Assembly (NCBI GenBank): GCA_012845835.1
Contig: JABAKD010000023.1
Span: 27,011,972-27,075,971, forward strand
Length of the DNA: 64,000 nucleotides
Direction: 5' to 3'
Source of the DNA: Undaria pinnatifida
Taxonomy: Eukaryota; Sar; Phaeophyceae; Laminariales; Alariaceae
Part shown: positions 45,474-55,720 of the stretch, one piece after another
Numbering within the stretch: position 1 is the first letter of the stretch
Layout: every line of letters begins with the position of its first letter
Made by a program: the position numbers and the translations under genes
The notes under the pieces: generated by a model
What the model saw: only the letters and a program-made list of their open reading frames with translations
Told to the model about the DNA's origin: nothing
Databases searched by the model: none

Positions 45474-47952
45474 ATATCGATAGTTCAGGTTGCACACACC
45501 GACGTTATTCAGGGATTTTTTTCTGGTACGATTTCGACAGCAGCAAGCAAGTGTGGATTGGGCCGCGTTTCGGCAGGAAGCCATCTGACCCGATGAGGGC
45601 GGTGTCTATATGCTGCCTGAGGATTCCGAATGAGGTCTGCTGTGTTTGTACGAGGGGCCGCTAGAGGCGATGTTCCAGCATCGCACCCAGCGTGGAGGAG
45701 CTGCAGCAGCAGGCGCCACATCTATTGACGAGGTTCGAATCGGGTTGATTGACTTGGTTCTGTGAAATCTCGCGGTATAGGCACGATTTAATCCGCTGGA
45801 GGTTCATCTTGGGCAGCGCAGACACACCCGCCGATCACGAGGGCTCAAGGCTTTCGGGGGGCATACTGGCGAGATGAACACACAGAAATGCGGTGGTTCA
45901 GCGGTGCCGACTGAGGGCTGTCGCGTCCCGCGTCCAAAGGGGGAAGGCGCGGCATCACGTGCGAGGCGTGTGATTGTGATAAACGCGGCGAGATGCTTCA
46001 ATCTCCCCTGCTGGGCTTCTAGATCGTCGCGAGGATGTCCACTTCGGGCGGCGGAACGAGGAATAAGGAGAGCACACATGTTGTGTACAGCCGTTCGAGA
46101 CGGCAGTTTGCGATGTGCACTTTAGGAAAGGAGGAGCTGGAGTGCCGCCAACAGGGGGTGGCTGAGAACTCAAATGCTTCCAGGCGCTGAGTATGGCTCT
46201 TGTTTTGCGAAGGCTGTGTTCTGATTTGGCCTTCACCATCGAGCCCGCGCAAGTATTGCTTTCAATGTGTATGTTTGATTTGTTTTTTTGAAGATACTGC
46301 TGCCCTTTTTGTCGCGTGCTTTGTTTTGTGGTATATTTGAGCTCTTAATAGGGGCAAGTAAGCTTCGTGCTTTGCTTGTCAAAATTATACCCCGTCTTGG
46401 TTTGTGTCGTGCTGGTTGCCTATACAGCAGTATGCGGCATAGTACACCGCGTGCTTCGCGGCTGGTGTCAATCTGGTTCGAGTGCTTGTGTGTAGCAGAA
46501 TAATTTTGTCGCGGAAGATAATGCATTATGCTGCAAGTACATGCTGCATGCCTCTGTACAAAGTCTCGTCGTAGCTGCTGAAGGTTCATTGAAAAAGGGG
46601 GGTTTTAAATGGGTGGTGCATGCCGATGGCCTCTGCACGAGAACAAATATGTTCACGTATTGCCGCAAAGAACCTGGTATTTGATTTTCCGCTGCATATG
46701 GACGAGTCAGCCTGAAGGAGCTCGGGTTCCCAACCGTATGAACCCGTATTTTGCGTTCGAAGATTTATACACACATGTACATTAGCATGTCGTTTTCACC
46801 CATAGGTTGAAGCGAGCGCGTGGGGTTTCGTGGCGCGTCCGTAAAACTGATGCAAAACCTATATTGCCGTGCGCGCGTTGTTTTGAGCGTTTTTCCACAC
46901 ACATTGAGTGCAGAGAGATGTATGCATGGAGTGTGCTCAGCACCGTGCGAGAAAATAAAACGGATCGTTCAGTGCGTTTGACGGATTAACGTGTTTCATA
47001 GACAAACTTGGGTTGTTTCAGATGAACAGAGAGGATCAGTATGAAAGTCTATCGCGCTGTGTCCATTCTGATGTATTCCCAGTGAAGAATTAAGGAACCT
47101 TTTCAGTTGAAGGAAACTGCTTAGGGGCCAACCGATTAGCAGCTGAACCCGATGTTTAAGTTTGCTGTACAGTGGTATACATGTGCTTGTTGTGTGTGCG
47201 AGAAGTAGATTCTTGTGTCTTCCGTGCATTTGTGTATTGGTCACTTTTGTAGGGTCATTTGTGCTGTCTGTTTCTGGGCGCATGAGACGATTGTCTTGTT
47301 CTGTCGTAGTACAATGATTGTGCTCATGTATTGCTGCTGGTTTTCATCTCCAAATAAGCGAGGCTTGTTGAATGCGTGATGGATGTTCGTGTTATGTCAG
47401 TGAAATGCATATAAGGGCAAAGCTGCGGCAGTAATGTGGTATCATGCTTTGATTTCTCTGCGGATTTCGCGTGACTTCAGCGAAGATCGTCTTGGAATGT
47501 TTTTACGGTATTCATCTGCTGAGTGCATGAGTTTGTGGTATAATTGTTGATGAAAGCGGATGATATTATTTGTCTAGTCGTAAAGGGTTCTTACGATGTT
47601 TATATTTTGGTCAGCGGGTTTTTATAGAGGTTTCCGTTTGGCTTGCTACTTGTACAAGCGTGTTTTTTCGAGTTTGCATGTGAAAACGTACACGAATTTA
47701 TGTAGTATTTATTGATATTGCCATATTTTAATGCATGGTCTGTGCCTGGTGATCATGTGTGAATGTTCTTGTGAAGTATTGTAATGTTTCATGACTCGTA
47801 ATAATTGGGTATGGTATCTAGATTGATGTGGTCTTTTATCAGTTAAAAACGACATGTATGTTTTCTTTTATGTTGTTTGTGTAGCTGGTGCTCACTTTTG
47901 ATCAAAGCTTGTTCATGAACTACTTCGAGTAGGAACGCGCTTTGGGGGGCAT

Positions 47953-48281
47953 TGTGGACAGTGGAGCACCAGAGAGTGTGTAGTGTCGGTGGTAAGATAC
48001 GACAGCTGATCTTCGTGGTGGTGATCAATTGCTGAGGATATGATGTTGAGTGTGAACGTTTTTCAGATCTTAAGACAGTAGGGGTTTCTATTTATCCTCT
48101 TCTGGTTTCTGGTATGGGGATTCAAGGATGAAGTTCAGATCGCTTGTTTTGTTGTGTTCTGGAGCTAATACAACAACTTATCTTTCTCGTTTAGCACCTA
48201 AATGGTGCTGACCAGCCCCCCTTTCGCCAAGGGGGGACAGCTTCTGGTCAATAGACCCTGCCTGGCCTAGGAGTGTCTATA
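47953..48281 (+). repeat. Element II 3' LTR
   Basis: 329 bp, followed by GGGG and then block A sequence CACGGTTGTAGCG. Confidence 0.9.
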
Positions 48282-49000
48282 GGGGCACGGTTGTAGCGTT
48301 GTCTGTTCTTTGTTGTCTACACATGGCTGGGTGTGCTCGTGGGGGGAACAAACAGAAATGGACTTGATCGGAAGTGTAATGGTAAGTACCGTTGATGCTA
48401 CAGTCTTAAATCCTACCGGGCCTAATACTTTCGTCCATACTGGCGATGCCACCCGCAACAGCAAAAGACACGTCGTCGATTACAGATACGAAGCAGCCCC
48501 CGAAAAAATATCTAACCGCAGCAGTACGGCGCAGATGCATGTGCCACACACGCACGGTGTTGCCTGCTGGTGCTGCTGGGCGGCAGTTTTTTTGGTGTCG
48601 TGCTCTCTGCGTGTTGGCTGTGCTCATGACCGTTCATGAAGGGACCAAAAACCGACCGAATGTTACCTGGTACGTGCGCATGATGCGCACATTTTTTTTG
48701 TTTGCTTAGAAACCTTACGTACGTAAAGTAAGACCTCTCCACGCGGATAGGAGGTGCGGATGTTGCGGAACCCCGGGGATATGTCTCATCCATGCTCACG
48801 GTCAATTAACTTTGAAGCGCTTGCCACGCGCGACACACAGCACGGATCGCGCCCAAACCTCGACGGCAGTGACCGCAGGGTCCGAATTGTGTCCACCAAC
48901 TTTGGCGTTTCGGATAACGGTGCGAGCACGAAGAGATATTTCCGACAACAGAGGCAACAAAAGCAATAGTACGTCCACGGGTATCACTTTTTGTGCCAAG

Positions 49001-49354
49001 CCATTATGACCTTTTTAAATCGGTACCTGGATTTTTTTAATCGTAGCCCTCACGTATCGCATTTTTTGTACCTCCGGCGGCCCTACGAGCAACCCGCTTT
49101 TCTGCCCTTTCACGTTTCGCGCAACAGACGCGGGAGCTCTTATTATTGCCCTGCTACTTGATGAGACGGCTTATTTTTGTAACACAACGAACGTTGGCTA
49201 CTCGACGACGTAATATCGTGCTGACTCGGCAACCCTGTCGCCTACTTGCTTGCGTTGTTGCGTTCTGACCGGCACGCATGAAACGTGATTGGCTGCTATG
49301 TGCAGGGCTGATTCCCCTGCCGCTGTGCCGTACTTGCGGTACACGTTTGGTGAC
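49001..49354. other. Spacer between block A and the GC-hairpin element
   Basis: No gene. Near 49260-49290 (TTCTGACCGGCACGCATGA) there is weak similarity to the GC-hairpin family, possibly a nested fragment. Confidence 0.4.
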
Positions 49355-50060
49355 AAATGTATTAGAAGGGCTGCGCTCCGCGGGCGGCCCACGCCGCCCG
49401 CTACGCTCGCTCAAGGAGAAATACAACTGAATGTGAAGGGGGCGAGACGAGGTCCGTGATTTGGTGCAACCAGCGAGTTGATAATGCCAAGCGCTGCTTG
49501 TGCAGAGCTGGTTGGCCTGTGGTGTGCTGGGTGCTTGTTGGCTATGGCACGTTCTGACCGACAGTACGGGTGTAATTTGTGGGCAAAAAGCATGGCCGAG
49601 AGAGGGCTATCAAGTGAAGCAAGCAAAAAGACGTGTAGTCTATACACCTACATATCGGCACCTGTTACCTGGTACTACGTCGCATGATGCCTGGTACTGT
49701 ATGTTGTATGTTGGAAAGAAAGCACAGCGCAGCAGGGCACAGCACCGCACCGCAGGGCAGGGCAAAGGGCACGGCAACGAACGGCACTGCGCTGCTGAGC
49801 GATAGCTGGGCAGAACTGAGCTGGCAGTTCATTTTTGTTATTCAGCAATGTGCTGTAGTAGTTAGTACCAACAAACCTGGTGGTGTATTAATAGTAGTAC
49901 CGGTACCTGGTATGATATGATACCTCGAATGATACCTGGCACGTAGGAAAGAGTAAGTACATCGAAGCACGCAGCACGGCACAGCTAGGTATAGCACAAT
50001 ACCGCACCGCAGGGCACGGCACGGCAACGCACGGCACTGCACAGCACTGCGCTGCTGAGC
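49355..50060 (-). mobile_element. GC-hairpin-ended element, copy 2
   Basis: Hairpin GCGGGCGGC-CCAC-GCCGCCCGC at 49380-49401. On minus it is followed by GGAGCGCAGCCCTTC. Interior order is as in copy 1, read inversely (GTCCGTGATTTGGTGC, GGCACGTTCTGACCG, CAGCACCGCACCGCAGGGC, ACAAACCTGGTGGTGT). Confidence 0.6.
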
Positions 50061-50925
50061 TGGCGCTGCGGTGCGCTGCTGAGCTGAGTGAGCTGATCAC
50101 CCGAGCTGCTCAGCTTAGCATGACCTTCGTGCATCTGAAAATTAGTTCTGAATGATTCCTGGCATGTACGAAAAAATACAGCAGAGCAGCAAGGCACAGC
50201 ACGGCGCAGCACGGCGCAGCATCGTTCAGTACCGAACCGCACGGCTGTGCGTTGCTGAGCTTTCGTTGCGGTGCGCTGCTCAGCTGAGCTGAGCTGAGCT
50301 GAGCTGATGAGCCAAGCTGAGCTCCGCCGGGACCTGGTTTGATTATACTGTACGCACGAAAGAGTAAGTACAGAAAAGCACGCAGCACGGCACAGCACGG
50401 CACGGCACGGCGCTGCGCTGCTGAGCAAGCGCTGCGGCGCGCCGCTAAGGGGAGCTGAGCTGATGATGAGCCAAGCTAATGTCAGCTAGGGCTTGGTATG
50501 GTGAAACTTGGTATGATGAAACTTGGTGCAACTACGAAAAAACGGTGAAGGAAGAAATCAAAGAAAAGCTGGACCGTTTCGTAAGTAATGAAAGGGGGCG
50601 GTGTATCAAGTGGGCAGTCTTGAGAGAGCAGGGTTACACCAATCGAGCCCTCTCAGAAAAAAAGACAAAAACAAGTAGTTCTACAAGGTTTTCCTCCGGG
50701 AAGTGCGTAGGGGAGTGGTGCTAGGTTATCACTACCGGACGCATTTAGGCCAATTTGTACATGAAGAAATACTTAATCGGAGAAAATAACGATTTTGCAG
50801 GACCTGCGTGTACTCTGTAGTAGTTTTTGCACTTATTATGGTACTCGATAGATGTGCCCATGGCCGATCTGTTGCTAAGAAAACACTCAACATGCAACAT
50901 TTTTATACCGTATCTATTATATGTA
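50061..50925. other. GC-skewed CAGCACGGCA arrays and unassigned DNA
   Basis: From ~49970 to 50470, three degenerate units combine GAAAGAGTAAGTACA, CAGCACGGCACAGCAC and GCTGAGCTGAGCTGAG. They look like partial tandem copies of the central part of the GC-hairpin element. 50686-50726 repeats a motif from 43857. No gene. Confidence 0.5.
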
Positions 50926-51470
50926 CTAGGGCTCCGCTCCGCGGGCGGCTGACGCCGCCCGCTTCGCTCCCGCAAGAAAAAATGCAACTAAAGCATGTAA
51001 AGGAGGCAGAAAGAAGAGGCCCATGATTTGGTGCGAACAGCGAATCGATAAGTCTAAGCGCTGTTTGTGCAGAGATAATTGCCCTGTGCTGTGCTCTGTG
51101 CTTGTCGGCGGTGTCACGTTCTGATCGGCAGTACGGGAGTGATTTCCGTGGGGGATATACATGGGGACCGAGAGAGATCAACTGAAGAAAAAGCAAAAAG
51201 GCGAGTACACAACACGCAAATACCTGGACCTGGTACCTGGTACTTCGTTTCATACCTGGTACTGCTGCTGTATTTTCGAAAGAAAGCACAGCGCAGCACA
51301 AAACAACACTGAAGCGCAGGGCAAGGCGCGGCACCGCACGGCACCGCACGGCGCTGCGCTGCGCTGCTAAGCTTTATATAGCTGGGCGTAGCTGGGCGGG
51401 CATTGTGATTGCACAACGTCGTACCCTGTATGCACAAACCTGGTGGAGTATTACCGGTACGTGGATTGAA
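50926..51470 (-). mobile_element. GC-hairpin-ended element, copy 3
   Basis: Perfect 9-bp stem GCGGGCGGC/GCCGCCCGC, loop TGAC (50941-50962). On minus, the stem is followed by GGAGCGGAGCCCTAG then T: a hairpin, ~11 nt, and CTAG|T, as at Helitron 3' ends. The other end reads CCACGTACCGGTAATAC and abuts SINE body sequence, the same junction as near 41195. Confidence 0.65.
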
Positions 51471-51479
51471 ATTTTGGGA

Positions 51480-52040
51480 AGAAAAATTGAAACCTGAGAA
51501 GCGCTGGAAAGCGCTGTTTCAGACGTCCGCGCCCGCTCAGCCGTCCGGAGAGGAGATTGTCTTAAAGTCGGTGTGGGAAGCAAAACATTTGAGGCCGATC
51601 AGGAAATCGACATTTGTAAGCAGGTACGACAATCCGCTAGACCACAGAGTCATTGTGACTTTGTGGTCTAGTGGATAGACTGTCCGCTTCTGAGCCTGGT
51701 GTGCGTGCGTGCGAATCCCGGTATCATCGGGACAAAAATATATATGGAGAATTATTCACTGAACCACAGAGACTGACTTTGTGGTCTATAGTAAGATAGA
51801 CACTATCCGTTTCTGAGCCTGGTGTCAAATCCCGGTATCATCTGGAAAAAAGAAACGATACTCCTTAAAAAAAGGGTTGATGCTAATAGAATGAATAAAC
51901 GGTGGGAACGGCCTGAGAAGCGCTGTCTCAGGCATCCGAGCCCGCTCAGCCGTCCGGAAACGAAAATGTCTTGAAAGTTTAGTGTAGGAAGCGAAAAAAA
52001 TGGCGGCCGCTCGGGGAAACGATATTTGCAATTAGTTCTA
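51480..52040 (+). mobile_element. tRNA-like SINEs in tandem
   Basis: A body fragment (51490-51620) is followed by a head at 51655-51735 with TGGTCTAGTGGATAGAC and GTGCGAATCCCGG. A second head lies at 51775-51845, leading into a full body (51850-52040: CCTGAGAAGCGCTGTCTCAG, GCTCAGCCGTCCGGA, TAGTGTAGGAAGCGAAAAA, CGATATTTGCAATTAG). CACTGAACCACAGAG at 51758 is an inverted partial of the head, as at 40905. Divergent copies, head before body. Confidence 0.65.
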
Positions 52041-52789
52041 TATATGATTCCGAGGAGAGTGCCACGCTTCGAAGTCCAGCCTAGGAACCGCCAGGAAGCG
52101 AGAAGGGCCACGTTGGGGGGGGGTAACAGACCCACACCGATGGCGTGGGGATGGAGCTTGGTTGCAGCTCAGAATATAATATACAGAGCACGTATGGATA
52201 AGGAGGGACTGACAAAACAACTCGCCGCAGCATAGCGAGGCCACGCTACTCGCACGTAGTACATGGTGTTTTCTGCTGCTGCTGGGCCTCAGGGTTGTAG
52301 CGTTGTGCTCTCCGCCTATCGTTTGTTGTCTGTCGTCTGTGATCTCTACGAATACAAAAATTGCATCAACACTCGTGTTTTCTCTACGCAAAAACTAACT
52401 CTCCCTATGTAAGGAAATATGTGGACGGTTTCGTATGAAATATAATAAATAGCGGTTATTATATTTTTGCCCAGAGTGCCATGATCAATGAACACACACC
52501 ACAGCAGCAGCAAACAGCAGAGCTGAGGTGTGACCGGGCAACAAATGACAGCTATGACAAAAACAATCTGTCATCTGTGACGTGGGAAAAAAATACCGGG
52601 TATGTGGTACAAAAAACTGCCTCTGTGGAGGTAAATGTAAGGATTGGTTTGTATGTGAAATACTTTTCCAAAGGTCCCTATATTTCCGTCGTAAGTGACG
52701 CGATCGATGAGCGCGGGCACGCAGCAGCAGCACAGCAGAAATATGCGGTATGGTGGGGTGACGAATGACAGGTTCCGAAGAAATACAAC
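52041..52789. other. Unassigned DNA before block B
   Basis: The GCAGCATAGCGAGG...CACGC motif occurs at ~52228 and ~52796, so part of the block start is duplicated. Otherwise no gene or known repeat. Confidence 0.4.
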
Positions 52790-53204
52790 TCGACGCAGCA
52801 TAGCGAGGACACGCGTCCGCCACCAAGCTGCAACACCAGCAAGTAGTAGTTGATTTTCCGTGGCCTCGGGCCCTCGCGGCTGCCAGCAGCAGCGGACTGG
52901 CGGAGGTCATTCAAACTCACAAAGCAGCAGCTGCCTGCAGCACTCGTCCGCGTACGTACGTGCAAGGCCTAAAACCCATTACAGTAGGGGGCCCTTTATA
53001 GTGCCGGGTAGTGTTCTGAGAAAAAACCGGCACTATACCGGGCACCGGTACTATTCAGAATAATCCCTCAATAGTGCCGCACCGGCACTATTTAGGAACT
53101 ATTTGATTTCATGGTGTGGCGCTCACGCTTTGCGAGGCCAACAGAGTACGAAATGGATCGAAAGTACAAGTACGGAGTATGTATTTAATAGTGGACGAAG
53201 CTAA

Positions 53205-53665
53205 ACCTCAGTCCTCGTTGCCCTTCTTCGATGTTGCAAGATAAATAGACAGAACAGAAAAAGAGACACGGCAGGAAGCGCACCGCAAAAAAACAAACAA
53301 CCATGTACTGTACCCCCGCCCTCACTACGTCGCGACAAACACTCTCTCATGTTTGCCTGGCGCACCCGCTTCGATGTTACAAGCAAAAAAACAAAAAAAC
53401 GAACGAACCAAGACAAGCACAACAGGAAGTGCACCGCAAGAGAAAACAGCCATGTACTGTACCCCTCGCCCTCACTACGTCGCAATAAACTCTCTCATGT
53501 CTGCCTGGCGCACCCGCTTCGATGTTGCAAGAATTAAAACAAAAAACAAACCCAAGACAAGCACGACAGGAAGCGCACCGCAAAAAAAACAAACAACCAT
53601 GTACTGCACCCCCCACCCTCACTACGTCGCGACAAACTCGCTCATGTCTGCCTGGCGCACCCGCT
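53205..53665 (-). repeat. 147-bp tandem repeat containing the ORF's 3' end
   Basis: CCTGGCGCACCCGCTT occurs at 53357, 53504 and 53651, a 147-bp period, with a partial fourth unit near 53205-53230. Each unit holds the last ~50 bp of the ORF including stop, plus A-rich downstream sequence. The end of the gene has therefore been serially duplicated downstream. Confidence 0.85.
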
Positions 53666-54218
53666 TAGCGCAATGCGCTGCGATCATCGCCATCTTTGCT
53701 TTCGTTTGGTAGAACGCCGCGTCTCGGTTGCCACTCTCCTCTGCTGCCGCCGCCAGGACGCTGAAGGGAGACGACAGCTCATCATAAGCCGGGGGAGCAC
53801 GGCGTTCGCGCCCCGTGTTCTCGTCGCCACCGCCCTCCTCCTCTTCGTCCTTCTCCTCGCCGCCGGTAGACACGTGCGTTCCAGCCAGCAGTGCCGCCAT
53901 GTCGTCCACTGTGTCCAGTCGAAGAGCCTTTACCACCTCATCGTCGTCCTCGATGGTAGCCCACCCGTGAATCGCGTTCACCGCTTCCTCCGCGACCGGC
54001 GTTCCGGGTTCGATGTCGAGTTTTGCCAACAGTTCGCTGATCTTGTCTACGATGCGGGATCCCTGCTGCTGCGCGTCGCTCACGCTCGTGCTCAACGTGT
54101 TGACAGTCTCCTTGAGAGCCTTCAAGTCAGGCTCGGCGACATGGAACCGGGTCTTTCCGTGTTGTTTGGTGTGTATGCGTAGTGAACCGGCACTATTGCG
54201 GGGCGCCGTGGTGCCCAA
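53622..54218 (-). CDS. Unassigned 198-residue acidic coiled-coil protein
   Basis: An uninterrupted frame starts with ATG at 54218, ~120 bp inside the right TIR. Residues 30-68 look like a helical coiled coil (DLKALKETVNTL, IVDKISELLAKL). Residues 75-112 continue helical (VKALRLDTVDDMAALLAG). Residues 120-135 are strongly acidic (EEKDEEEEGGGDE). A PPAY motif (a PPxY WW-binding type) sits at 142-145. The C-terminal part (SVLAAAAEESGNRD, AKMAMIAAHCAKRVRQ) is helical. No DDE, zinc finger or helix-turn-helix is visible, so it is not an obvious transposase. It may be a truncated C-terminus, an accessory protein, or a captured host exon; the AG-rich start context leaves an upstream exon possible. 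Confidence 0.65.
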   Translation of the reverse strand: MGTTAPRNSAGSLRIHTKQHGKTRFHVAEPDLKALKETVNTLSTSVSDAQQQGSRIVDKISELLAKLDIEPGTPVAEEAVNAIHGWATIEDDDEVVKALRLDTVDDMAALLAGTHVSTGGEEKDEEEEGGGDENTGRERRAPPAYDELSSPFSVLAAAAEESGNRDAAFYQTKAKMAMIAAHCAKRVRQADMSEFVAT

Positions 54219-55720
54219 CCGGCACTATAGCGGGGCCTCCCTCAACAGTGCCGGACCGGCACTATTGAGGGCGCTGTCTGTGTCCAGAGATTTTACCGGC
54301 ACTATACCGGGCACCGGCATTATAGAGGCCCCCCTACTGTATGTGATCAAGCATTATTCCGAACCCTCGCCTGATCCACGAGACACAGCAGGTTGTATGT
54401 TTGCTTGCGTATATCCTCACTCCACAGAAGTACCACCACCACCACCACCAGACTGCAGCGCCAGCAAGCTACATACTATTCTCCGCGGTCCCGGGCCTTT
54501 GCACCTGCTGCGGTAACGGGCAACCGCTGCAGGCCGAGTACAATCGAAGCCACACAGGAGCGTTTTTCTTGAAAATACGAAACCCATTCTGAAACCAAAT
54601 TATGACGAACTCTTCCCCGGGCAAACATGCCTACAAAAATGTTCCTTGGGCATGGGATCGGAGCCGAACCAAGCGTATCTGTTTGCTGCTTTCGTACTGC
54701 TGTACTGGTATTGTAGTACACGTTTCTTGGGTTGTTTCGCGGGGGACGGGTTGGTCGGTGGGTGGGTGGGTACATGACTGGGTGGGTTCCCATGTGTGGG
54801 TGCTTTCGTGCCAGTGGGAAGTGGCCCTTCTCTTTTTTTTTCTTTGGTATTTTTATTTTCTCCGCAGTACCAGCCTGGCCTGGCGCGGCTCGAGCACGAA
54901 CCAATGCATCTGTTTGCTGCAGCCACAGCAGCAGTACATCACTAGTAGATATGCCACACGCGCATGATGTTGCCTGTTGCTGCTTGTGCTGGTGGGCGCG
55001 GTTGTATCGTAGCGTTGTTTGTGTTTTGTGTATGCTCGCTGTTGTTTCTATATGGCTGGGTGTGCTCGGGGCCAAAGCACAAATTGATATGATCAGAGTA
55101 AAATAATAATAAGGAACGTTAAGGTAATTATCGTAAATCCGAACGGTCTTAATATCTCCGTCCAGAATGGCAAACAGCGTGGATCTGATGCCGCACCCCG
55201 CAGCAAAAGAGAGAAAAGATGTGGAGTACACGTTGCGGACCCCGAAAACAACAACTACGTAGCCACAACAAAGCGGCGCAGATGGATGTACCACACACGC
55301 ACGGTGTTGCCTGCTGGTGCTGCTGGGCGGCAGTTTTGGCTGTGCTCATGGCAATATTGATGAGAGGGCAAAAATCAGACCCAACATCGCCTGGTACGCA
55401 CACACGTGCATTTTTTTTCGGTTTACATCAAAATCTTACGCACGTACAGTAAGGCCTCTCACGCAGATAGGTGATGCGGAAACCCCGGAGATAGGGGATG
55501 CGGAAACCCGGAGATTTGTCTAGAACATTCCCGCGGGCAAAAAGTTAAAAAGGGCTTGCCACGCGCGACACACCACATGAATCGCGCCCAAACTTCGACG
55601 ACAGTGACGGCAGGGCCCGAAAATTGTGTCCACCCCTTGTGGCGTTTCGGATGAAGGTGCGAGCGTAAAGAGATTTGCCCGAAAACAGACGGGAAAATGG
55701 CAATCATAACTACATGTGTA

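Larger units (their letters stand above)
45147..48281 (+). mobile_element. Element II: complete non-autonomous LTR retrotransposon
   Basis: LTRs at 45147-45473 and 47953-48281 (about 92% identical by eye) run TGTGGACAG...TGTCTATA. GGGG flanks both sides (45143-45146, 48282-48285). TTTGGGGGGCAT lies just before the 3' LTR, as a polypurine tract would. After the 5' LTR comes ATATCGATAGTTCAGG. The interior is homologous to element I throughout, without the MITE. Block B (near 54995-55005) has GCTGGTGGGCGCGGTTG at the matching place: an empty site. No retroelement protein is encoded. Confidence 0.92.
44180..49000 (+). repeat. Paralogous block A (carries element II)
   Basis: Outside element II, 44463-45146 and 48286-48970 follow 52800-52980 plus 54355-55690 in the same order: ACAACACCAGCAAGTAG, CGAACCCTCGCCTGATCCAC, TTTGCGCCTGCTGCGGTA, GGGATCGGAGCCGAACC, CACAGCAGCAGTACATCACT, GGCTGGGTGTGCTCG, CACACACGCACGGTGTTGCC, CTTGCCACGCGCGACACAC. 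The block lacks the TIR element found in block B; the bare site is near 44665-44690. It is a repeat of unknown class, and no coherent ORF is shared. Confidence 0.85.
52982..54339 (-). mobile_element. TA-flanked TIR element carrying an acidic coiled-coil ORF
   Basis: Ends are inverted over ~26 bp: CAGTAGGGGGCCCTTTATAG at left against CAGTAGGGGGGCCTCTATAA (reverse complement of the right end). TA lies on both sides (52980-52981, 54340-54341). Subterminal CCGGCACTAT motifs recur several times at both ends in both orientations. TA duplication with CAGT-initial ends fits the Tc1/mariner superfamily, but no DDE transposase is present. Block A has the bare target near 44665-44690. Cargo: one ORF and a 147-bp tandem repeat. 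Confidence 0.85.
52790..55700 (+). repeat. Paralogous block B (carries the TIR element)
   Basis: Counterpart of block A (shared landmarks are listed there). It lacks element II. Relative to block A it has an extra ~190 bp at about 54720-54915 (GGTGGGTGGGTGGGT, then a T-rich run and CCGCAG). A small local duplication, GATAGG(T/G)GATGCGGAAACC, is at 55465-55510. Confidence 0.85.

Noticed and set aside
50110-50470. Cys/Ala/Val-rich frames across the GC arrays
   Set aside because: All arise from GCACGGCACAGCAC-type repeats, which leave several frames open at once.
51655-51735. Functional tRNA-Gln gene
   Set aside because: Box A and box B are present but acceptor and anticodon stems do not pair. 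Several divergent tandem copies with a common tail indicate a SINE.
53303-53712. Plus-strand frames with repeated LAHPLRC peptides
   Set aside because: Antisense shadows of the 147-bp tandem repeat.
54476-55294. 272-codon minus frame in block B
   Set aside because: Block A does not keep the frame. Composition follows CAG/GTT-rich repeats.
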